Part shown: positions 1 through 14,221 of the stretch, one piece after another
How positions within the stretch are numbered: position 1 is the first letter of the stretch
Layout: the number at the start of each line of letters is the position of its first letter
Assembly: GCF_018320785.1 (NCBI RefSeq)
Contig: NC_054879.1
Coordinates: forward strand, 43,514,698-43,578,697
Direction of reading: 5' to 3'
Length of the DNA: 64,000 bases
Source: Cheilinus undulatus
Lineage: Eukaryota; Chordata; Actinopteri; Labriformes; Labridae
Translations under genes and position numbers: made by a program
Notes under the pieces: model-generated
Told to the model about the DNA's origin: nothing
The model's database searches: none
The model's input: only the letters and a program-made list of their open reading frames with translations

Positions 1-297
1 TATAATGGCAAACGCCACTGCAGTTGTCAAGTTAAACATCAAAAGCCTTCTGACATAGTGCCATATAAAACTGAAATTTCTTTCAAATAGCAGTAAAAGC
101 ACAGCATAACACTGAAAAAACACAAGCCATGGTAGAGAAAGCAATATATATGAGAAGCATTTCCTGTTTTAATAATATTTTTTGTGGTAATTTATGTATT
201 AAAATACTAAAAAGGAAAGAAAAATTTGTCTCAACCTTAACTAGTACAAAGGAAATCACCTCCGTGTTAGTCAATGCACTGATCTGTCATTCTAGAG

Positions 298-1164
298 CAT
301 GGGTGTCCAAACTATGGCCTGGGGGCCAAATGCGGCCTGTGGTCCAATTTTCATTGGCCCACAGCAAATCCTAGATATAAAATGGCGAGTATTCCACATT
401 CGAACATGAAGCATGTGCTTGACTGTATTGTACTTCATGGTTTCAGCACAGGACAGTGTTACCATGCTGATTCTGTAAACAAACATTTTGACAAGAAGAA
501 CTGGGAAAAGATGTGTTTTCTTTTGTGGCTAAATTGAGGCAAAGCTCTACATGGTAAACATTCTGGCAACCAAAATGATAACAGTATCTTATTTTCTAGC
601 TCTCTGATGGGTTACAGCAGCAAATAACAGTACCACTAATGTTCCAGAGGCAGAGCCAATGGTAGTTAAGCCCTGAAACCTGACTGGCCTCCCAGAAACC
701 TGGAAATAACTGTCTCTTTGCCTTGTAAGCCATAAAATTAAGCATTTAGTGTAAGTTCAGGAAGGCCATGGAGCCAAGCACTGCCATAATCACCACATAA
801 GCCCTCATCAGCTGTTAGCCAGCTGATTTTCTCTCAGCATGCTATTAGTTAATTGTTCTCATGCTGCCTTATTGAAACTGCTCTGTCTAGCCATGCTCTG
901 TTGTTCTCTCTGCAAGCTGCACTCGCAACCCTCCTCTACCCCAGCTCCTCCTTCATTCTGCTTCTGACTTTATCAGTTTTATTCTGTTGTCAATGAACTG
1001 GCCAATTAAGCATAGGCATAACTCAATCACTAAGCTTATCTTAACCTACATTACACTGATTTGACAAACTTTCATATACCTCAACTTGTGGATATTAAAG
1101 TGGCCCCAACATTCTTTTATATTTCTGTATGTGGCCCTCCATGGAAAAAGTTTGGACACCCCTG
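298..1164. mobile_element. hAT-like non-autonomous DNA transposon, copy 1
   Basis: Terminal inverted repeats are CATGGGTGTCCAAACT (298-313) and AGTTTGGACACCCCTG (1149-1164). They are flanked by 8-bp target duplications TTCTAGAG (290-297) and TTCAAGAG (1165-1172), one mismatch apart and fitting the hAT preference nTCTAGAn. The interior has no intact transposase. The family recurs at 33014-33478 and 62609-63204. It lies in the UBR3 intron after exon 30. Confidence 0.85.
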
Positions 1165-1364
1165 TTCAAGAGCTACCATCTTATCAGAATTAGATGCAGA
1201 AGTTTTTATTCATGCACAGGTTGGTAACTCCACAGACGCCCGCCTATGCACTAGTCTGGGTGGTCCTTTCTTGCACTGTAAGCAGTGTATGTACATGTGT
1301 TCGCTTGTGTTGCTTTTTGGCTTCCTGTTTAACACAATACCTTAAAAACAATGCTTATCCTTGC

Positions 1365-2089
1365 CTGGTCCCCCCAGAGTTGCATACTCAACTTTAACAC
1401 GAGAACTGCCATGGGGCAAAATTTACTCAAGGCTGTTTTTCAAATGTGTCTAAATTAGTAATAATATAAATCTAAAGTCTGTAAGTTGATGACTTTTTCT
1501 AAAAGTTTGCTGTGTATCACCTGGTGTTGTTAAAAACTTCTCACATTAATCCAGATTATGAAATTAGCCTTTTATACCTAGAACTGCCATGTGGGTCGAA
1601 TTTACCCCACTAGAAAGCATTAATTTCCCCCCTCATTTTATTCTAGGTTAGTAGATAAACAACAGATGATGCTAAGGAAACACCTCATCTCTACTGCTGC
1701 CTTGCCTAAACAGAAACCAGAATATTTTCAACATGGATACCAGAAGAAAGAAAGAGATTTATATTCTTTATGCACTGAGTGATAAAAAATGTGATTGCAG
1801 GAAGGTTCAGGATGGAGCTACAGTCCTGGGGGAATTTTCCAATGTGACAGATCATCATCCAACAAGTATCAAGTTGTCTTTCTGGAAGTTTTAGATATTA
1901 CAGAGATTCCTAGCTGTAAACAATTGAAAAATTAGCCAAACAAAACAGATAGGTGTTTTTTCTTAATCTGGCTTAGTTTCATCATGGTAGTGACATCAGG
2001 TCTTTCCATTCCCTTTAGCATAAAATATCAGACTGTATAAAAGTTGTCTTGTAAAACAGCAAAGACCAAAAGGTCTTGGAAGTACTCAC
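1365..2089. other. UBR3 intron, weak internal repeats
   Basis: There is no gene here. The phrase GAGAACTGCCATG(G/T) recurs at about 1402 and 1582, each followed by an A/T-rich TTTAC motif, which suggests decayed piggyBac-like MITE ends. Nothing else is recognised. Confidence 0.3.
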
Positions 2090-5000
2090 TGAGACACGAA
2101 CGCTTGGCGGCAGCACTGGCTCCTCCAGAGCACAAGTTTCCACCCCGATGCACGAGCTCCAACTCCAAGTTTGTCCTGAGGAGAGACAGAACCACAATTA
2201 GCACTAGAAGGCACAAGGACACACAAATAAATAAACCCTTACATAATTTTACATTACCCCATGACTGGTTTGCTGCTACTTAAAGTGATAGTTCATCGAT
2301 AATACATATATTACATCTTACAGCAAATGTTAAAATATCTTTTAGAACTTTAAAAGAGGTCATGCAAGCAATATGGTGTATAAAGTCAATGTGATTAATG
2401 TTTAAATAACTGGTAACACTCTATATCATTATGATCAAAACATAACATGGTGGGCCAGATCCACAAAGAATGGATTGCTCCTGCTAATAGTGCCGTTATT
2501 TGCACAGAATTAGTTCACGCAATCTGCCCTGTTTTAGCGCCTTATCCTCAAAAGAATTTGCTCTAATCATATGCAGGTGCTAACACGCCCACACAGTTTG
2601 GCAGCTGAGCGCTATTTGCGCCTCTGATTCCAATAAGCCGCATGGCATCTAGTAGCGCAAAGATCATGCAGCCTGGCAACCGGTATCTGCAGATGATTTC
2701 ATTGTTGCTCAATTCAAAAAGTGATACTCTCCTCCGATAAATCCTTTCTTGTGCGCGCCTGCCATCTCGCCTGCCACGGTGCTTATTAATTATTAATTTA
2801 AACTTATTAATTAATAATTAATAATTAGCCATCTTTAATAAATCATAATTCCTGCCATGTCTGACTGCATTACAGAAAAGTTATTCAGGAGTCACTGGAT
2901 GACACAATACTGACACAAAAGTGATCAATTTTGGGTGCAATAAGCCCCTGAAAGACAGGATGTGGGTGGTGTAAGTAGTATAAATGTCTGTCTGTTTGTT
3001 ATGCCTGCCTCTTTTGCCACTTTGATTAGGAGGAAGAAAGAGGCTTCCTACTCTAGCCATTTTGCCGTATAATGTGCCTGTTTTGCAGCAGTAAATCCGT
3101 ATCAAGTAAATGACAGCTTTCCAAGACTGATTTTGCACAAGCTGGACCATTAGCATAAAAGCTGTTTCCAGGCCCAGATCATGCATAATCTCCAATATGC
3201 GCTTCCTGTGCATAACCAATCACATTTTATTTCAGAATTTTAATTTTCCAATACCAAAACAGAGAAAAAATACAGAACCAACTCCAAAGTGCATAGATGT
3301 GGAAAGCAGATATGCACTACTAAAATAAGACTGATCTCGGCCTGTTTCTTCTCTGCCGCTGGCCATTTCCTTCTATGGGCCAAGGAGGTGGGGGCAAATC
3401 CTTGGGTTTCCTGGGAGAAAAAGCAATTTCACATAGATAATGCAGCCACGGTGAAGCTCCATCTGGCTTTTGCTGATAAGAGTGCCCCTGTGACAAAGGA
3501 ATTTTCCACTCCTCAGGCAATTTGCGCTGTTCATTGAACTTCAGAGAGCCAACAGGCATCCAGACACACTCAGGGGATCTTTTCTGTTCAGGGTGAAGAG
3601 CTGAGGGAACTGAGGCACTGGGTGGGCAAAAGGTGTGGATGGTTACGCTGCAGAAAGGGCAGTGGTTTTGGAATGGAAGTAGTAAAAAGTTAGAGGCTGA
3701 TAGGTGAACTGGAAAGAGGGCGCTACTCTGACCTGTGTCCTGCTTGGTGAGAAGATCTAAATAAGGGAATTCCTTTTTTTTTTTGATTATGTTAGCTCCT
3801 CTTGAATGGATGATAATGACACAAACTCCTGCCCTGATCCAACCCAGTTTGTCATGCCCCTTTGACCACTACTAGCACATGCTGAGATGTCAAATACATC
3901 ATAAAGTAGGGTAAAGGAATGGTGTCATGCACAGTCTAAAAGACCAGCCACAGGAGGTTAAACAGATCTGTATCATATCAGACCTAATAAGTAAAGACAG
4001 AAAGGGTCAGCACCCTTTTACTGAAAACTAAAGTGACAAACCTGCTAATGCCACTTGCAACACCTCCACAACTGATGCATCAACATGGCAATCATCAAGA
4101 AAACAAATCAAGAAATCCTTCACAGCTTCTTGCACAACTTTTAGAAAAACAAGTCAAGCAATCTATATGTTTTATGCAGGTACTTTGCTACAGCTGCAGT
4201 ATTGAATTTCGGTTCAATTTCAAGGATGTAAAAACTTTTACAAAGATGGACTCTGATAATAAGAGAGGACACTGAAGTTCTTTTTCATGGACCTTCATTG
4301 TTATTCAAGCAGAGGAGCTGACATTAACAGAGAACAAAAGAACAGGGTGACATTTATTCCACTGATCCTAAAAGTCAGTGGTGTGTGCATGTTGGTAAAA
4401 ACGTGTGAGATGTTGCAGAAAGTGGATCAAGAGTCTTTCACTGCAGCTATGACAACACAAGATACAAAAGACAGTCTAATATAAATGGAAGCCAAAACTG
4501 AGATTCATAGACATACTAGTGCCATCATCCCACATCTTTTGGATGAGAAATCCAGATGCACAAGCATGCAACATAAATGCACCTTTTACTTTTACCAAGT
4601 ATGCAAGCCAAGAAGGACAGAAAAATAGGTAATCTCCCTTCTACACCAGCCTTCATCATACTGGCAGCAAAACAAAGTAGTAAATGTCCCTCACTGCACA
4701 TACACTATATGGACAGAAGTATTTGGCCACACCTGTTAACTGAATTCAGGTGTTTCTATCAGACCAGCATATGCTTCCAACTTTGTGGAAAAAGTTTGTG
4801 GGATGCCCTTTTCTATTCCAACATGACTGTGACCCAGTGCACAGAGCAAAGACTATGAAGAAATGGTTTGACGAGTTTGCTGTGGAAGAACTTCACTGGC
4901 CTGAACAGAGTCCTGACCTATGCAAGCCAGGCCTTCTCATCCAACACAAGTGTCAGACCTCATAAATGCTCTGCAGAATAAATGGGCACACATTCCCACA

Positions 5001-8000
5001 AAAACACTCCAAAATCTCCATATTACAGTACATGCATTTGAAAACAATAGCTGCCTTTTCATTACCCTAAGAAATGAAAATAAAAAAACTGATAATGGAA
5101 ACACCTGAATTTCAAAAAAACATCCAAATATAGCTACAAAGTTTTTACACTCTCATGAGGTTTTTCAAACGTTTCGATATAGAAATATATTGTAGGGGCG
5201 CGCTGGTAGTCGAGGGGTTAAGGCGCGCACCATGTACGCAGGCGACCAGGGTTCGAATCCGGCCCGTGGCACTATTTCCTGCATGTCTCTCCCCGCTCTC
5301 TTCCCGGTTTCCGACTCTATCCACTGTCCTCTCTCTAATAAAGGCATGAAAAAGCCCAAAGATAAATCTTTAAAAAAAAAAAAAGAAATATATTGTAAAG
5401 GTACAATGGAAACACTTTTTCCACATACGATGTCCAGTGTTTCCCCTAGGATGGAGCTGTAGCAGCGGAGGTGAAGCGTGTGTGCCCCTGTTCTCCCTGT
5501 TTATATGAAGATGGAGATGGGGGCATTTTGAAAAACTTTCACTCTGCCGCCCATATCCAAATTGTTCCATCTTCAGGCATTAAAACACCGTTCCCGTGTA
5601 AACGGACAGCCAAAACTCTACAAAAGTTTAGGTATTTCATGTAAACAGGGCCTCAGACTCTCAACAGCCTTTCAAAACAATCTGTCCCATAGCCAAAGGT
5701 CTTTCCAGTCAAATGCAACTTGTCTAATGTACCTGGAGACTGTCTGTTAAATTACTAACTGAATCTATAGGCCTTTAAAGATTGAAATTCTGAAACAGTG
5801 CAATGAAGTCATTCAACTGTCTTCATGGCTTTGTATTCTGTAATGCATCCAAGTGTTTGGTTTTACATCTTCTTGCAGCATTGCAAAAGCCTGAGTGGTA
5901 CAGTTTGTAAACACACTGTGGGAGCTTCACATTAACACACATTCAGGCAGGCAAAAATACACAGCACTGTTCCACCCTATATTTTTTACTATCTCCCCCC
6001 CATTATGCCTGTATTAGTACTTTCAATGGTAGAACAACTTCGCCTAACCCTTTCACCTTAAATATTCCACCATTAACTGGCATCATATAAGTGCCTTGTG
6101 ATAAATCCTGGTTTAACAAAATTGTCAGTCCTTCCTAAGACCACATCAGATATTGAATTACAGAATCCGATGTTTTTCCAAAGTACTGTGGCCTCCCTTA
6201 ATGAAAGACTTCCCTTGGAGGCTTAACATTAACATAGTGGAGGACATCCTCCAGCAAATCTATAAATCTGAACAGGCTTTCTCTTTCGCTGGAGACCAAA
6301 CTACACGCTACAGATCTGAAAATGTAAAAAAAAAGAAGAAGGGTTTTATCCAATTTAAACTGCTCACCTTGCCACGGAGTACATGAAGAGGAAATCGTTG
6401 TCAGGTGAGCCAGGGTTCTTGCCGTAGTCCATGTATTTCTTCTGGGTGGTGTTCTTGATGTCCTTGATGACCAACTCCATTTCTTTAGTCAGGTTGGATT
6501 CCGTCTTGAAGAAAAGAACACAAGTGAATTAGTGTTATTTCTAGAACAAGCATTTTTTAGAGGCCAACAAAATAAGAAAAAATTAGTTTATGTAGAAAAA
6601 GTTTCTCAAGATGTCATAGCAACCCTTAGACTAGAATGTTCCCTGATCCAAGCTAAAGTAAATACATATTTGTGCCATGTGTTATGCCATGAAAAAAACA
6701 GTAACATATTAAATATACCAATACAAATACATTTCTATTTCTTACGTTATTAAATAATACTGTAAAAATGGGTGCTAAGTTGGTCTAAATATATGTTTTG
6801 TAATAATTAGAGATAAAACCTTCAAAAACATTGTTACATTAACTTTTTCACTGTGGTAAAAAGGTCTTCCTGTAAAAATAACTGGGTAAATCACTGGAGA
6901 CAAATCATTTCGCTAGTCATTAGAATAAATAGGCAAATATGACACCCATTTATATAGGTTAACTGACAGAATTGTGCCAACTGTGACCTCACTGGACTAT
7001 GTGCTTTACATACATCTGTGTCAAATACACAGGAGGCATATGGTGAATCTTACTGGGAAAAGGCCGATTTTCTCCTGAAGATCTTCCACCTCTTTCACGA
7101 TCAAACACGTCTTTTTGTTAGTGGGTGCATGCCAGGCAGGAGACTCGGTGCCCCGCCCAGGGCGACAGGGAAGGACACTATTGGCAAACTGTCGACACAG
7201 TGGGCACGTAAATTCACCTTTGTCAACAGAGAAGCCCTGGAGGACCTGGTCATTCTAGGAGAAAAAAGAAAGAACATATGAGATAAATCTGACCTTTACA
7301 ATCTAAACCCAAAACAACTGAGAGTTGATTCTTAAAGTCCCTGTAAAGTGATTTAAAAAATCTGCATTTTAGGTTTGTTGTACAATAGGCTACTGTGTTA
7401 TGAAACATCAGGCCAAATTTCAGTTACAAAAAAAATCTCTAAATTTTTTAAATTAAGCTTCAAAGTCATGAAAAATTAGGCAGTAAAATCTGCTCTAGGA
7501 AGGTGTGGGCACGTCAGCTGAAGTCGCAAAGCCATACCCACTCACGAGAAATACAATTTTCTTAGAAGGAATCATCCGTCTACACTGCTAGACCCGTCAG
7601 CTCGCTGTGTCAGCTACCAGAGAAACAACCACATTTATGTCATGACAGAAAGACAGTTTAGAGCTAAAAAGTCTCAGTTTCATTTCTTAACCTGTATTTC
7701 ACACTAGAGGAATTTCTGATATCTTATTCTCTGAGCGAAATTATATTTCTCTCCGTTTATGAGTTGCCTTTGTTGTTAAGTTGCGGCTGAAAAAAATTAA
7801 TTTCCTGATGTCTATCTTCAAAATAAAAGTCTTCAATGATGATTAGCAAGGGAGGCTTTTAATGTAACTGACAGGAAATACTGTGTCTAATGATCAGATG
7901 CTTTTCTAAAATATAACACTGCAATGCTAACAGATAGGGGGGATTAAACCGTTTCTGCTTGGAGAGAGACGGTCATAGCCCACTTCTTTTATTCATCCAG

Positions 8001-11000
8001 GACTAAAGACAAGTGATATATGGATTAAAACACCTTCAGCAGGGAAGATGTTTGTTTCTGGTGCATCTGATTTAAGTAAAAAATAGACGAGCACTCCAGC
8101 AATTAGCCTGCCCCCTGACCTTACAAGGAATTCTATATAGGGAGCAGCTGCCTTGCTCGGTGCAAGAGCAGAGAGATGGTGAGTGGGGATTAAATTTACT
8201 GTTTTCTGGTACAGATCTCTCTGTTATGATACTTTTAATGACACGTAGGCCAATGAACAAAAACACAACATATAACTGGCTGTTAACTTCAATCAAGACA
8301 GTGTCATCGGCTAACAACAGGCTGTGTTTAGATCAACTGCTCTGTGATTTTATATCATTGTAGCATTTTTGGGGGGGTGGGTTCCTCATAGCGACCAGTG
8401 ACGTGGTTGGTCCCTATATTTGCCCTGCCCAAATAAAACCAAGCCAGAATAGAGGCCACACATAGATTTCAGTGTTTTCATAGCAACCTTATTCCAACAT
8501 ATCTAATGTGTTAGCACATGTTTGGATTTCACTTTACAGGGACTTTAAAGGTAAGTGTTTGTGCAGTATGAAAGATAGCCTTGGCAGGATTAAAGGTGTG
8601 AACCAGATCTTTTCTTTAATCCGGTCAAAGCTATAATTTAAAGTGCTTCACTGGTTAGTAAGTTAGATAATTAATTGATGGTTAAAGTTGTTATTGATTC
8701 ATTTTCACTCAAATAATTAGTGTAATTAGCATAATGGCTAATCATTTCATGAGGTCAAGCTTCCACTTACCCTCAGAGACTCCATGTATGACTTGTGGCA
8801 ATCTATATGCAGAGTGTGTCCGCAGGTCTGAACGTAGACGCCCCCATCCCAGCCTATCGACACAGACTGCAGACAAGAACTCTGCAAAAAACAAAAGAGA
8901 AAGATCACATCAGGCTTTCAACCTCTGTGGCCTTTTGTTTATTTGTGATGTTGATTAGCAAAAATATACATTTCTGATTAATAATAAACAACAGAGTGAG
9001 ATGTATAGGTCTGCAGGATTTCAGTAAGGTACACTCAGACTTGGATATTAAAACCTCATTACCAGATGCATAAGAGTAAACATTACTACCATAAACTCAG
9101 GCTGAATGTCAGGAAAATACAAGACGCATGATGAAAGTGTACAAGAGCAGCTAGCAGTGTAATTAAACACAAAAACCCATTTACTTGGTAGTGCTCTTGG
9201 TGTTTTAATCACCCTCTCTCTTCAGTTTAAAAAGCAGGCCTTTTTTTATGACACCTACATCTTTGAAGAACCGTTGCATGAGCGTGAGCCGCACATCGTG
9301 AGCCACTCCACACGTGTCTGCAGCGTAGATGTGCTCTTCATCACTAGTAGGTAGATTCTTCGCCTCTTTGTTTTTGCAGCGATGCCCGAGCACTGAAAGC
9401 CAATCACAGACATCAGTGATGAGTCATTTGATGATGAGTCTGCCTACTCTTTCAGAATTTCTTTTAGTTATTTGGATTTGTAAGATAGCATGAAGTAATA
9501 AAACAACACCTTCCAAAACGCCCAATTTCCAAAGTGTTATCAAAGCATTTTTTACCTTACTACTAACCATTTGAAATCTTTAAATATTAAAATGTTTTAA
9601 TCATGCAATAAAGAAAAGAAGATGCGAAACTTTTCAAGGCAGCGGCTGCAAAAATGAGCCGCTAAATCTGGCTGTATAGCTCTCTTCCTTGTTCAACAAC
9701 GTGGGGAGGTAAACTGATTAATTTGCATCCATCAATTCACTGATTAGTAAACTCAGTGTTACTCAACCCCGCTCAACCAAAGAGCCTAATTGTTGAAAAA
9801 TACCTTTGCAAGAGCCACAATCAAAGTGGTGAATATGGTGAAAAACGGGTTAAAGTGGCAATAAAAATAAGTTAAAGCTGGAAAAAAAGGTCAAAAAGCA
9901 GCAAAATGTGGCTAGGTGCCTGGGCAAAAACTGAGTGAAAAGTCACAAAAATGGAGAGAAAAGTGGCAGAAATGGGTGAGAAGTAACAAAAAATGTCTTA
10001 CAGGTGGCAAAAATGGTCATAAAGCAGCAAATAAGGTCGCAAAAATTTAGTCAAAAGTGTTTAAAATGGGCAAAAACAGCAAAAAGGTGGGAAAATGGGA
10101 AAAAAATGGGAAAAAGTGACATTTAATGGCAAGAGGCAACTTAAATGGGGAAAATACAAATCGCAAAAAACAGGATAAAAGAGGCAAAAACAGGTAAAAA
10201 AATGCCAAAAATGGGATAAAAGTAGCAAAAATTGGCAGAAAGTGGCAAAAAAGAGGCAAAAATTGGCTAAAAGCTGCAAGACATGATATGATTTGCAAAA
10301 ATTGCAAATTAGGGCAACGGAGTCAGACAAAAAATATAGGTTGACAATTAAGTTTGACAATTAAAGCCTACTGTATAAGTGTGGGAAACAAACTGATTAA
10401 TGCTACTTGCAATGGATAACTTCTGAGGTCAAAGTTTCCCTTTTAAAGGTTTCCTGGGTGAACAAAATTTCAAACTAAGACATAAAAGAGCCACATGCAG
10501 CTCCAGAGCCACACTTTACTACTTGTGATGCTTGTGAGTATCACTGAGTTAACTATTCATTTCAGTTATAGAGCTCCTCTTAGAGGCTCTGATTTTTATA
10601 CCCAACATAATAACTGCTTAAATCAAAAACAATGTGGCATTTTGCACAAAATAAATCAGAACAGAAATATGCACAGCTTTAGATAATCTTTAGAGGTTGC
10701 CAAGAAGAACAATGTACTGGTACACTTTAAAAGACCTGGTAGGTAAAGATGTCATAGTCACAGGGTCATGGTTATTTGAACCGTTTCACACACTGACTAA
10801 TCACTAATCAAACATGCCACTGGCTTGGTGACAGTGAGTGATCCTCTTCTGTCCAGTAAACTGGAAAATGATTAATGAGCCAATTAAAACAGCATTTAAC
10901 CCACCTATTTAAAGTCAGACTTTAGATATGGTGGCTCAAAGGTGCCATAAATAACTGTTTGGATTTAAAGTGCAGCAGTGTGAACAGGGAAAGGGAATCA

Positions 11001-14000
11001 TCAAGTCTGTTTGTTTGCGCGGATCCAAAATGATCCAAGCACCCCGTCTTTGCTGTCAACGTTTAGTGTTAGTGTCTGAGAAAGGAAGGAGGAGGAGGAT
11101 GGAGGGTTGCTGGGAAATGCCATACCAGAGGATGCTTGGAGGAGAACTACGAGGCCAATGGGTCTATCCTCAGTGGAAGGTCCACTCTGGCCACAGATCA
11201 CGCAGTCATAAAGAACTTCAGAGTCCATCACTTCAGATGCTCCCAGGTCCATGGCTGCTTCAGTGTCAGGGGATTCTGGCATTAAAATGAAAAATATTAC
11301 AAGTTTGAGAAGGCCTCTTGGAAAAACAGACAGGCATTTACAGAAGATTAACTATACATTGCGCATGAAAGTCACATTAAAGTGGTGAGAAGGAGGGTGC
11401 TTTAATTACTTTTTTTTTTTCACCGACTGCTAAAGCTGACCTGAATGCAAAAATCAAAACCCAAATCTTAGTTTTGAGAAAAAAAATTTGAAAATAAAAT
11501 GTGACATATTTAATTTCACTTCAGTGTAGAGGTTTGCTAACCTGACACACCAGATGGATGTGTTTCACACATCCATCTGTAAAACCTTCCATAGACGGCT
11601 TTTGGGAAAGGGCAGAGCCTTTGAAAAAAAACTCGGAGGGTGATTGGATGAACTTTCTGTCTGTCACATCTTCACGGGCCAATCAGAACAACAAAACATG
11701 TGACGTCATAGCCCCAGACCAAGGTACGTCGCTATTGACAAGTAAACGCCATAGATAGCTGCATAAGCGAACCATGGCGACTGTAGACATGTCAGTACAC
11801 AACTTTTGTTGTTTTTGAAAGAAAACAACTCACTGCTGTTCTTTGTTCTTACTTTAACAAAGAAATGTTGTCAAGTCCTGATAAAACTTACGCTATAGCA
11901 GCATCCATGCTAATATCTTCCGCCGTAATTGCACCGGCCTCTTTCTCACTGCTTGCATATGTCACGCCCAAAAGTACTGTCCCTCTACACTGATTGGTCC
12001 TGTCACTTTCTAACCGGGCCCAAACTGTTCAGATGGGAGCTTTGCAAGATGGATTTGCAAGTGAGCAACACAGAAACGGGCAAATCCATCTGCTTTGCAA
12101 GGTTAGAGCTTTGCTTATAGAGATGAAAAAACATCATAAGAATACCCCCGAGGGTCTGGTTCGTCAGTGCGGACAAAGCTCCAATTACTGTTGTCAACAA
12201 GGAACATTTCATTTTTACACAGAAAATCCTGCTAATCTGTAACTGGTCAATAGAGCTCGGACAACAACTGCACTACAAACAGAGACTAGAGCGCTTAAAA
12301 TAGTTAGAATCACAGCCCCTATGTACAGATTCTATATTTCTATGTTTAATCTGTACATAGAAATTACAGCAGCAGCAATCGCAGCAGTAGGAGGATGAAG
12401 GCAGAAAAATAAAGAGACGACAAAGATCTTTAAAAAACAGGACAAAGCAAATAACTACACCCCATAAAGAGGAAAGATGTGCAAAAACATGAAGGACCTG
12501 GTAATTGGAAAGCTCTGACAAATGCTCTTGAATGGCTTTCTTTTTGGGTAGATCTTGTCCCTACTCAAGTAACAAATACTTCTCTAAGTTAAATAAAAAA
12601 TAATAAACTTTAAAGACTTTTTGGTATATTTGATCATTGTATACGTTGTGTCTACACTACAAAATAGCAGGGGAAAAATCTGTGGAAAACCCAAAAAAGG
12701 ATTTTCACAAAGATGGAGAGAGCATTCACGTATCTATTCAGAGAGCAGGGGTGAATTCATTCTCTGCCTTCCCTTGCTCCCTATCTGCATGATTGGTAAA
12801 GCAGATTAATTACTGCATCTAAATTAGTTTAAATGTTAAAAAATGTGTTCAATTTGAGCAGTAGATATTGTTGTAGAAATGTCAAGCTGTGTAGAATTGA
12901 TTTATTGCTTTTTGGAGAAATATGTTCTCCAGAGAGGTCACGGTGTTCCTGGGGAAATGAAGGATGCATTACTGTAGATGTCAACATCACGACTTTAGCC
13001 CCAGGCTCTTCCAGTACATATAGCCAACACTGTGTGCGCATGTGCTTAAAAAACACACACATATGGGGAAACAGAAAAACACAACGTTCACTTGCCTCCT
13101 ACACACATTTCTGAATCCTCATTTGTAGAATAGTATGAGCATATATGTTTTTTTATTTCTTTTAAAATTCTTAAAGCAGGCCTGATAGCTATATTTGCAT
13201 TTATTTGATTTAATAGTAGTCCTCCCTTCTGTTTGTAATCTTACTCTCTGTAAATCCAGAAGCAACTGAAGTTTCTGGAAGTGAGTGGAAAGAGGTCAGT
13301 GTACAGTCCTGCTACAATGGCCCATTCGTTCAGGGCAGCCATTATTCATTCACTAACCATGCTGTGTCAGGGTGGGCCCTAAGAGTCCGGCCTACTATTA
13401 GTGCTTTGATCATGTGTGCCCTCAGCCAGCGGCCACCCACTCTCCCACAGGAGCACTCTCCTCTCAATTTCTCCTAACAGGCCTGCAGAGACTACGAGCT
13501 AAGACTCGGGCCGCTGTCACCTTGCCCCAGCGAAAGGCACAGCAATGATGGGTTTATTTCAGCCAACAGCACATTTTTTTCAAAGGCTACTGTGGCAAAA
13601 TGCCCTTCAAACAAAGTCTGAATGTTTGTTTTGTGCTTTTGGAAGACCACGTACACTGAAGCCAGAATAAACCAGGCTAGATAAGCTTACTCTATTAAAG
13701 CCCCAGCTGCACACAGTACAGCTTTGTCAACTTAGCCCTTACTGGGGACATAAATATCCACAGCAGTGTTGTAAGAAAGAGCAGCAGTGAAAAATAACCA
13801 ACTGAAATGATGTAGAAATACAGTATATCTTACTACAACTACAGACTCAATTATATGGATTATAAACAAATAAGCTTGGGACTTAAGTGTAATGATTAAG
13901 AGGACACATTCAGCAGACTTGGCTCACTTGTTTGGCTGAGGGCACTAAGTCTGCAGTCTGAATACTGAGCTTTTATTTACAACTTTGGCAGTGTAAGTGT

Positions 14001-14221
14001 GCCAATAAAACATCGCATGAGCATGAAAAACCCACTTCTGCTGCTTCTTTTGCAGAGATTATGCAAGTAGCTGCTGTGAATGATTTGTTTGTACAACAAG
14101 TTGTGGAAAAAACATGACCTGGATTTCCTTACCAACATCCATGGCTGTTTCCATGAAACTCTTCTGCCTGGAAGCAAACTCAGCAAGCAGCTTCTGCTGT
14201 CTTTCTCGAGCTCTCTGACGC
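2090..14221 (-). CDS. ubr3: UBR3 coding exons 24-30: RING-H2 ubiquitin ligase domain
   Basis: Exons at 14133-14221, 11126-11275, 9259-9392, 8771-8881, 7054-7254, 6368-6504 and 2090-2175. The RING-H2 is split. The first pair of zinc ligands is DCVICGQ in exon 25 (about residues 1191-1194), [10 protein letters not shown] is in exon 27 (about 1281-1290), and FTCPLCRQ is in exon 28 (about 1315-1318). A roughly 85-residue insertion separates the first CxxC from the CGH, which is a UBR3 feature and not a break. This module recruits the E2. Exons 29-30 ([47 protein letters not shown]) lead into the C-terminal region, which continues past the window edge after 2090. Confidence 0.94.

Noticed and set aside
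2028..2222. Longer open frame around UBR3 exon 30
   Set aside because: Only 2090-2175 matches UBR3; the rest crosses the AG acceptor and the GTGAGTA donor into intron.
5195..5270. Possible tRNA gene (box A and box B present)
   Set aside because: No acceptor-stem pairing; the sequence continues into a SINE body with poly(A) and a target duplication.
10047..10360. Two overlapping minus-strand open frames rich in Phe, Leu and Cys
   Set aside because: They are translations of the degenerate minisatellite; no start context, splice sites or domain.
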